Shown here one piece after another: positions 8,373 through 13,760 of a stretch of 13,760 bases of DNA. A model generated the notes under the pieces. That model was not told where the DNA came from and ran no database searches. It worked only from the letters and a program-made list of their open reading frames with translations. The translations under genes were made by a program, and so were the position numbers. Origin of the DNA: Spongospora subterranea (lineage: Eukaryota > Endomyxa > Phytomyxea > Plasmodiophorida > Plasmodiophoridae); the NCBI GenBank assembly GCA_900404475.1, contig OUQQ01000545.1:1-13760 (forward strand), given 5' to 3'. The first letter of the stretch is position 1. Every line of letters starts with the position of its first letter.

Positions 8373-9460
8373 GTTATTTATGGGCGCGTTCAGGGAAGTG
8401 GTACAATGCCGTCACGGACCCGACCACATGGAGATACGCGACACATATCCCATGGGGGCACTCTAGCGTATATACCGATCACGGTCCTTCAGTCAAGGAC
8501 TGGCGCGGCCCAACACCGCACCTACCACGTCAAATAGCGTGATCTACCGCAGGCCTACCAAGGCTGAAAGAGTGAGGCTACCACACCAGCCAGAGTCTGG
8601 AAACCACTGCCTGGCCTTGGGCCCAGCGTGATTCGTGTCGCTCCGAGCCCAATCTCACCGCTCTGCAGGCTCTTCAAAGGGGAAGTTTTTGGCCCAGCTT
8701 GTTTCGCGGTCCCAAAACGAGATCAGGAACAAATAAACCCTACTGGTTTCGGTTTTATGACCCTGGCCAAACGTACGTGTGATCTATTGCAAAGTTATGT
8801 ACCTTTCAGGAAGAAGTCCTTGGAATATGTGTGGGGAGGTTTGAAATCCATTTCGCTGATATATGCGCCCCGAATTGATATAAATAACTCAAAGCAATTG
8901 GTTTCGGTTTACCAGAATTCTGCAGACGCCGATTCTCAAAATGTTGAATTTAAAAAAAATGTACACGTCAAATTGAAGAGCATACGCGTCTTGAGACAAT
9001 AGTAAGAGATGTCCTATCTTGAGATAGTGTTAGGGCTTGTGGACCACATTCCTTTAAACATATCGCTGTTGACGGTAGCAGGCGATCCCTGCGGCCGCTA
9101 CCAGGAGTCCGTTTCCACGACATATATCGCGATGGCCCTATACATGTTGCCCCCCCCCAGCTATCGCCCGCCCTCCCATCTCCCACCGGTACCGAGTCTT
9201 GATTCCTTGTGTTGGGCCTTGGAGTCAGTGAAGTGTGTCAGGACGCGTGTTGTCGCCAGCGGGTGATGTTACACACACACACACACACACACTCTCTGGC
9301 TCTGTCTGTCCCTGTCAGTTGCTGACTGCAGTCTTCCCAGACGCTGTCGGTACTCACAAACGGACTCAACCAGAACGTCCTTTTCTATCCTTGCCTTTAG
9401 TAGCCTTTAGTCGGCAAAATCGCAGCTGGGCTCGGCAACCACGCGTGTTCCTGCGCGAAC
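8373..9460. promoter_or_regulatory. Divergent intergenic region, no recognised gene
   Basis: About 1.1 kb lies between the CCT4 start (minus) and the sphingomyelin-synthase-like start (plus), so it contains both promoters. It holds a C9 run (9150-9158), an (AC)11 microsatellite (9271-9292), a 9-bp direct repeat gcctttagt (9393-9401 and 9403-9411) and a 6-bp-stem hairpin (8484-8500). A 124-codon frame at 8628-9002 begins with GTG and has no recognisable content, so I do not call it. No tRNA or 5S rRNA pattern was found. Confidence 0.4.
9271..9292. repeat. (AC)11 dinucleotide microsatellite
   Basis: Eleven perfect AC units, about 170 bp upstream of the start of the membrane enzyme gene. Likely length-polymorphic, like the GAC tract in this window. 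Confidence 0.97.
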
Positions 9461-10456
9461 ATGCAGTCCAGGCCAAATGCGAGGCGGGTTGAAAAACGGG
9501 AACCGAATAGGCTTTCGGGCGAATACCCGGTGGAAGACGAAAATTTCTGGCCGGGAAACTGTTCTGATCAGAGAAGATGCGCATGCAGCAGAAAGGACGA
9601 TAACGTAGAATACGACGGACAGTGGGTATTGCCGGTCCGGCAACCGTTTTTCCGGTTTCTGCTGATGCTGCCTGCCGTATTCCTTGTCATTCTGGTTATG
9701 GCGTTGGTCCAAGTCCATTCCGATTCGGATTATCACGAGCGCCAGAATGGTCGATTCACTGAGCCGTTGTACGATATTGGTCATTGCATGCTCCCGAACA
9801 TGAACACCGACACCCATAAGCTGATCGCCGAGATCCCGCTGTTTGCCTTGCTGGGCTTAACGGCTGTCGTATCATTCACCGTCGACAGCAAGGACAGGAC
9901 CCGATTGATACGCCGCTATGCCTTGCTCCAGATGTGCCTCTATATGCTCAGGACGTTGTCGCTACTGGGAACGCGTCTACCGCCTTCGGATCCGACCTGC
10001 AATCCCCGCCCGGTCGAGGGCGTCACGTTCGTGGTTTCCGCTTTGAGGATCGTGGCCCTGCTGGATTCAGCCTGTACCGACATGATGTTCAGCGGCCACA
10101 CAACATCGGCGACCTCCATGCTGGCTGTCTGGGTGCATAATCCCCGCGTTCCCAAACTGATCAAAGCTATTGGCATTGCCAACTTGGCGCTATGCGGATT
10201 TGGGTTCGTATCGTCCAGACTGCACTACACGGTTGACGTCGTCGTGGCGTTCATCATCTCAGTTTTACTCGTCCTTTGCTATAACTCAGGTTGGCAACTG
10301 ATCAAGCTGCGATACCCAGTGCCGCGCCCGTCGACTCCCCTTATCGCCAAAATTATCTACTGGATTGAGGGCGATGACTTGAGAATCGCCGACAATTACT
10401 CGCAACCTCTGAGGATACCGACGTCGGACGACCAGAGGTCGAATAAACTAGCCTAA
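9461..10456 (+). CDS. Sphingomyelin synthase family membrane enzyme, single exon
   Basis: 331 aa, uninterrupted. Members of this PAP2-related family move a phospho-head-group (phosphocholine, phosphoethanolamine or phosphoinositol) onto ceramide in Golgi or plasma membranes; the donor cannot be told from sequence. The N-terminal ~60 residues are polar and Cys/Arg-rich. Hydrophobic segments lie at about 62-83, 121-141, 152-170, 186-202, 234-251 and 257-274, with a cytosolic-looking tail after 280. Family motifs in order: EPLYDIGH (101-108), an R164-T-L-S-L-L-G-T-R-L-P segment, the catalytic C205-T-D-M-M-F-S-G-H213-T, and H255-Y-T-x-D259-V. His213, His255 and Asp259 form the expected catalytic triad. 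The Thr in CTD differs from the usual CGD. The ATG has A at -3. An AATAAA overlaps the last codons (10442-10447). I cannot exclude the related inositol- or ethanolamine-phosphoceramide synthases. Confidence 0.85.
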   Translation: MQSRPNARRVEKREPNRLSGEYPVEDENFWPGNCSDQRRCACSRKDDNVEYDGQWVLPVRQPFFRFLLMLPAVFLVILVMALVQVHSDSDYHERQNGRFTEPLYDIGHCMLPNMNTDTHKLIAEIPLFALLGLTAVVSFTVDSKDRTRLIRRYALLQMCLYMLRTLSLLGTRLPPSDPTCNPRPVEGVTFVVSALRIVALLDSACTDMMFSGHTTSATSMLAVWVHNPRVPKLIKAIGIANLALCGFGFVSSRLHYTVDVVVAFIISVLLVLCYNSGWQLIKLRYPVPRPSTPLIAKIIYWIEGDDLRIADNYSQPLRIPTSDDQRSNKLA

Positions 10457-11795
10457 TATAACAATCATTTCAACAGCAGTTGAGATCCGTATATCACTCA
10501 AACTCAACAGACGTCTCATTTTTTACCAACTTAGAAAGATTTGTTTGAGAGCGATAAGGACGTGGATGTCCAGAGTAAGTCATGTCCAGGTCATGAAAAC
10601 AGTGTTTTTACCGTAATAGGGATGACAAAGGAATTATTTTGGGAGATAATCATAAACAAAGGATAGGTCGCGGTGAGCCGATGGAAAAGATGGATAGAGT
10701 TTGCCTGTAGAGGGGTTTGCACAATCGTCTCTTTTATAGAGGCAACTCAAGACCTGGAATTACTCGAGAGGGCTCTCTATCATTCACGACCATTGGAGGC
10801 AAAATCCGACAAGTATCTTACCACAAGCCGCTCAACATTTATCAACACCTTCCTCGCATTTTCCTCGATAATCCAGCAGTCATCAAAGGCTATATCAGAG
10901 GCGACATCTCAAGTATTGCTCATGTGATAGAACCCTTCTGGAGGATCATCGTTCTCCTTCATCCATTCTTGGCTAGAGGCGCCACACTACGTTTTCTTAT
11001 TCCTACCTTCGCCACTTTTACTCAAACACGGCTAGTAGAGATTAAGTCCAAGATCACTCCCGAACAATACGTAGGAGGGAAACACGGGGGAGGCGTTGAT
11101 CGATAATGGTTTAATGGTCAGAGTTTTGGTAAAAAATGGATTTTTCGAATTTTATTGAAGACATCAGTCACCAGGAGATGGCCCAATCGGTAGCCTGCTC
11201 GTGAGTTCTCCTCTATCCTTCCGGCAGAATTCTACATCAGTCATTGACGGCGTTGATTTTGTTGACGAGGGTTAAGTCCTCTTATGACGATGTCATCACG
11301 ACTGCCGGCAGGAAATGAGGCAGCGAAAATCGAACGATGTGTATACAGAGGTTGGAGATACAACAGCGATGAACGCCCAGATCCATGTCCCTATCGCTTT
11401 TTAGAAAGACAAAAACCTTCTCTAACTCGGTTCACGTCTAAATATTTCTGCCCTACAAAGTGTTGCCACTAATTTCCATTTGGAATATATTAGGCAAGAT
11501 TCTGTAAATTCAAGGACTTACGAGGCGTTTTTCGATTGATTTAGCAAACGAATCACTAATTCGAAGAGCGTTCACCTCAATAACCCGCGAACAGCCTCTT
11601 CATTTCCCGGCAACCTTTGATCGCTGAAAAAACAACTTGAACACCCCATCCATTACAGCGATCGTCATGACACCATCAAAAAGCGAATAATGGGAATACA
11701 GAATCGTCTCCCAATTATTTTTCAACCACTTATGCTCTAGGAGTTGGCTGTGGACATGCAGGCTCTTCACGAATTGGTGATTAGGAAGTTGACCT
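10457..11795. other. No recognised gene; ambiguous coding-like stretch
   Basis: AT-richer than the gene block. Open frames exist on both strands at about 10700-11106 (plus, 129 codons) and over the same bases on minus (one contains EWMKENDDPPEGFYHMSN, then a stop, then VERLVVRYLSDFASNG). Both look somewhat protein-like and they cannot both be real. A 79-codon minus frame at 11600-11839 is also unrecognised. Nothing here matches a family I know. Confidence 0.3.
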
Positions 11796-11796
11796 G

Positions 11797-12089
11797 ATGT
11801 CAGATGAGTTTTCAGATTCCCTTGAGCTGACATTGGCAAAACTTACGCCTGAAACATCATTGAGGCGATAAACGAGACGAACGATACTTCTCCCCGTCGT
11901 GATGCCGACAAGCACCGTTCCAATGCACCCAAGTATGAGATCGGCGATTTGAAATACATCCCGGCCCTGCTCAAAACTCGAAGATGGCCGTTCCTGATTA
12001 CTGCCGAGATTGCATACTCCCTAAAGCTACCGGCGTCTTGGCGACTACACAGCGAGTCACGCTTCCAAGCTCAAAACTCATTACGCTAA
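11797..12089 (+). pseudogene. Frame-broken ORF of an unknown, possibly repeated, family
   Basis: From ATG 11797 a 24-codon frame begins MSDEFSDSLELTLAKL and ends at TAA 11869. A second plus frame, open from 11853 to the stop at 12087, continues with acidic/basic protein-like sequence including KYEIGDLKYIPALL and ITAEIAYSLKLPASWRL. The overlap suggests one gene with a frameshift or an unrecognised intron. A similar pattern appears on the minus strand at 13066-12932 (RHEVAKFERLLLEF ... FLCTAIYSEI) and on plus at 13342-13407 (EISYAISLHKLAVPWRW). Function unknown; similarity judged by eye. Confidence 0.25.
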
Positions 12090-12168
12090 TGACATTCCAG
12101 CACGAGTCCAAGTGATTCCAGCGGATCCCATTTACCTACCGGGTGGATACTCCCAATCACTTTATACC

Positions 12169-12259
12169 GTTGCTTCAAACGCTAAAAAAAAATCTTCTTG
12201 AGCTAATCAAACTTAACGCAAGCAAATCTAGAATTCCTAATTGACCGGCAAGACTCGAC
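12169..12259 (+). repeat. Left arm of diverged inverted repeat
   Basis: It pairs with 12336-12424 on the opposite strand at roughly 75-80% identity with small indels. Shared blocks include gttgcttcaaacgct and tctagaattccta. The spacer is 76 bp. Both arms translate similarly: here LLQTLKKNLLELIKLNAS, in the other arm LLQTLENLLELVEVYGS, which suggests diverged coding copies. Confidence 0.8.
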
Positions 12260-12335
12260 CCGCGTTGGCGTGTTTCCGAGGACCGGGCCTAGAAAAAGCG
12301 ATACATCTCCAAACACAATGTCTGCCTTCGTAAAT

Positions 12336-12424
12336 GTCGAGTTCCTGTCGGTTAACTAGGAATTCTAGATTAGCTTCCGTAAACTTCGACCAGCTCAAGT
12401 AGATTTTCGAGCGTTTGAAGCAAC
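12336..12424 (-). repeat. Right arm of diverged inverted repeat
   Basis: Reverse-orientation partner of 12169-12259. In a second frame it gives ANLEFLVNRQELD against ANLEFLIDRQD in the left arm, so two frames show peptide-level conservation. A 77-codon minus frame at 12237-12470 runs through both arms. Confidence 0.8.
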
Positions 12425-12593
12425 TTATAAACTTGACTTTCAGGAACTTGCAACTTGAATGGGCGTTCAAACAAAATATGAACTGTTTTAGTGTCTTGGT
12501 TAGTGTTGAGTCATAGAATGGCAGAATAATTTACCGGACACAGATGCAGTATTTGTCGACTGGGAAGGAAATCCACCATCTGAGCGTCCGTGG

Positions 12594-12629
12594 CCTGGCC
12601 AACAACGCTCAGCCTGGCCGACAACGCTC
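12594..12629. repeat. 17-bp direct repeat, period 19
   Basis: cctggccaacaacgctc at 12594-12610 and cctggccgacaacgctc at 12613-12629, one mismatch. It lies in a stretch (12471-12720) where I see no gene. Confidence 0.85.
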
Positions 12630-12720
12630 CGACGTGACGAGAGGCCATTAGGCAATTTCATGAGCAATACCCCGACGAGCCAGGTCCCGGTTCAAAGTGG
12701 GAGGTGGCGTTATGAACCCA

Positions 12721-13293
12721 CTAAGGACCTCGCCGAAGACGCGACAGAAAAATGCACCACACTAGCTTCTTCAATAGATTCGTCCTGTCACTTTCATCCT
12801 CCGTCTCCAAAACAGATTGCAAATGAGCAATCACATTGGAACCAAATTCGCTGCCAATATTGATGGATTCAGTTTGAGGGTCAAAAATTGTTGGAGGGAG
12901 GACGTTCATGTTCATCTCCCATTCTTTGACTCTAAATAATCTCCGAGTAGATTGCCGTGCACAAAAATGATTCTGGAAGCTGATTGTCTGTCTGAAATTC
13001 CAGCAGTAGTCTTTCGAATTTTGCGACTTCATGACGCGTGTACGGTGCTCGGAAGTAATAAGTCACTTTTTTTTGCACCGACTGTTTCAACTTTGTAGAG
13101 CCTGCTGATATTCCATATTGACTAACATCACCAGAACAACTACGCTTTCAGCCAGGTCCACGACAGCGCTCCCATCATAGTCATAATCATGTTGATCGGA
13201 AAAAAATTGACAGGTTTCCAGATGAGCGTCAAAACATCTTTTCCATCCTTGAACCAATTCAGGTTCCGGAGAAGAATCGAGATTTCTCAGCAT
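12721..13293 (-). pseudogene. Minus-strand coding-like fragments, three frames
   Basis: Three consecutive minus-strand open stretches in different frames. 13293-13087 begins MLRNLDSSPEPELVQGWKRC. 13066-12932 contains YYFRAPYTRHEVAKFERLLL. 13032-12721 contains MNMNVLPPTIFDPQTES and HLQSVLETEDESDRTN. Each looks protein-like. An A8 run near 13069-13076 (as TTTTTTTT on plus) sits at the first frame change. It is either a decayed gene or a gene with introns I cannot place. No family recognised. Confidence 0.25.
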
Positions 13294-13341
13294 ATGCTTT
13301 GAAAAACAGTGAATACAGTTAAAAGAATGTAGCGTCTTGTT

Positions 13342-13529
13342 GACCTTTGGTTCGAGATTTCATATGCGATCTCGCTGCACAAGCTGGCCGTCCCATGGCG
13401 ATGGTGAACCTCAAGTGGTTGACAAACCAGTACAAAACTCTAAGAATTCGGCTGCTTCAGATTTTCGACGGGGACCGTGACTCCGTTTTTACTCCTTCGT
13501 TTTTACTATGCTTGTCAAAAAACGTTTAA
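13342..13529 (+). pseudogene. Plus-strand fragment, frame-broken, unknown family
   Basis: A frame from about 13342 (DLWFEISYAISLHKLAVPWRW) stops at 13405-13407. A shifted frame then reads VNLKWLTNQYKTLRIRLLQIF up to the stop at 13527-13529. The pair resembles, in order, EIAYSLKLPASWRL and SRFQAQNSLR of the 11797-12089 fragment, so this may be a second broken copy of that family. Confidence 0.22.
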
Positions 13530-13572
13530 ACGCGTTCAAAACGAGTAAAAACGGTTTTTGTTTGAACGAAGG
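13483..13572. repeat. Cluster of short inverted repeats
   Basis: ccgtttttactc (13483-13494) pairs with gagtaaaaacgg (13543-13554). cgttcaaa (13533-13540) pairs with tttgaacg (13561-13568). ccttcg (13494-13499) pairs with cgaagg (13567-13572). cgtttttact is also repeated directly. The pairs interlock, so they cannot all form at once. It could be an element end or a structured non-coding site. Confidence 0.6.
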
Positions 13573-13746
13573 TCCGCTGCCGATATCTTGTTGAACCTGT
13601 GAACAATATAATTAGTATTTGTTATCATATTTGAATATGTGCACATGACGCACGCTGTGATCGACGATGACATTTTCATCCACGGAATAATAATCAATAA
13701 CAAAATACAAAACAGTTTCAGAAACAATTTGTGGCGTTCGCTCCAT
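13489..13746 (-). CDS. Possible small two-exon gene, unknown
   Basis: ATG at 13746 opens MERTPQIVSETVLYFVIDYY. A probable intron ends with tactaat (branch-like, 13617-13611) and gttcacag (acceptor at 13597). Donors gtgcgt (13653) or gtgcac (13644) give 57 or 48 nt, both phase 0. The second exon (13596-13489) adds 35 codons starting VQQDIGSGPSF. The product would be about 66-69 aa. Without splicing the frame ends at 44 codons. It could be the 3' part of a longer gene that enters from beyond the window edge. No family recognised. Confidence 0.25.
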
Positions 13747-13760
13747 AATCGCACGATGGT

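Noticed and set aside
8461..8640. Possible structured RNA (hairpin gtcctt/aaggac and GC-rich segments)
   Set aside because: The stem is only 6 bp, and I found no tRNA, 5S, U6, SRP or RNase P landmarks.
8628..9002. 124-codon plus-strand frame in the CCT4/sphingomyelin-synthase spacer
   Set aside because: It starts at GTG and has no recognisable domain. It could be chance, and is noted only in the intergenic entry.
9235..9492. Open frame across the (AC)11 repeat
   Set aside because: It encodes His-Thr repeats from the microsatellite and overlaps the start of the well-supported membrane enzyme gene.
1..13760. CRISPR array or bacterial operon structure
   Set aside because: No regularly spaced direct repeats. 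The spliced eukaryotic genes (CCT4, RPEL, RCC1) exclude a prokaryotic reading.

Overview
The window is nuclear DNA from a eukaryote. It holds spliced genes with very short introns (seven inferred, 55-69 nt), a TRiC/CCT chaperonin subunit, an RCC1 propeller, actin-binding RPEL motifs and a sphingomyelin-synthase-type enzyme. RPEL motifs suggest an opisthokont. Intron size and gene packing would fit an early-diverging fungus or a compact invertebrate or unicellular relative; I cannot decide between these. The single N at 2638 and the duplicated block around it show that this is a draft assembly.

Layout: (1) 1-1500 is a repeat-rich, gene-poor flank. It has a short tandem repeat and a foldback element whose two 111-bp arms are perfect inverted copies. 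(2) 1550-3735 (+) is a four-exon histidine acid phosphatase with an N-terminal degenerate EF-hand pair. Its second exon is broken in the assembly by a false duplication of two microsatellite alleles. (3) 3901-6393 (-) is a three-exon gene that I read as a fusion of five RPEL motifs to a seven-bladed RCC1 propeller. (4) 6645-8372 (-) is a three-exon gene for CCT subunit delta. (5) 9461-10456 (+) is a single-exon membrane protein of the sphingomyelin synthase family. (6) 10457-13760 is a more AT-rich stretch. I recognise no intact gene there, but several frame-broken, coding-like fragments on both strands seem related to each other, and two of them form an inverted repeat.

The genes are not an operon. 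The phosphatase and the RPEL-RCC1 gene converge on a 165-bp spacer with a hairpin. RPEL-RCC1 and CCT4 lie head-to-tail with 251 bp between them. CCT4 and the sphingomyelin synthase homologue diverge across about 1.1 kb. CCT (which folds actin) next to an actin-binding RPEL gene is a thematic coincidence at most. The strongest candidate for something undescribed is the RPEL-RCC1 fusion. Its linking intron begins 1 nt before an in-frame stop codon, so retention of that intron would give a free RPEL protein.
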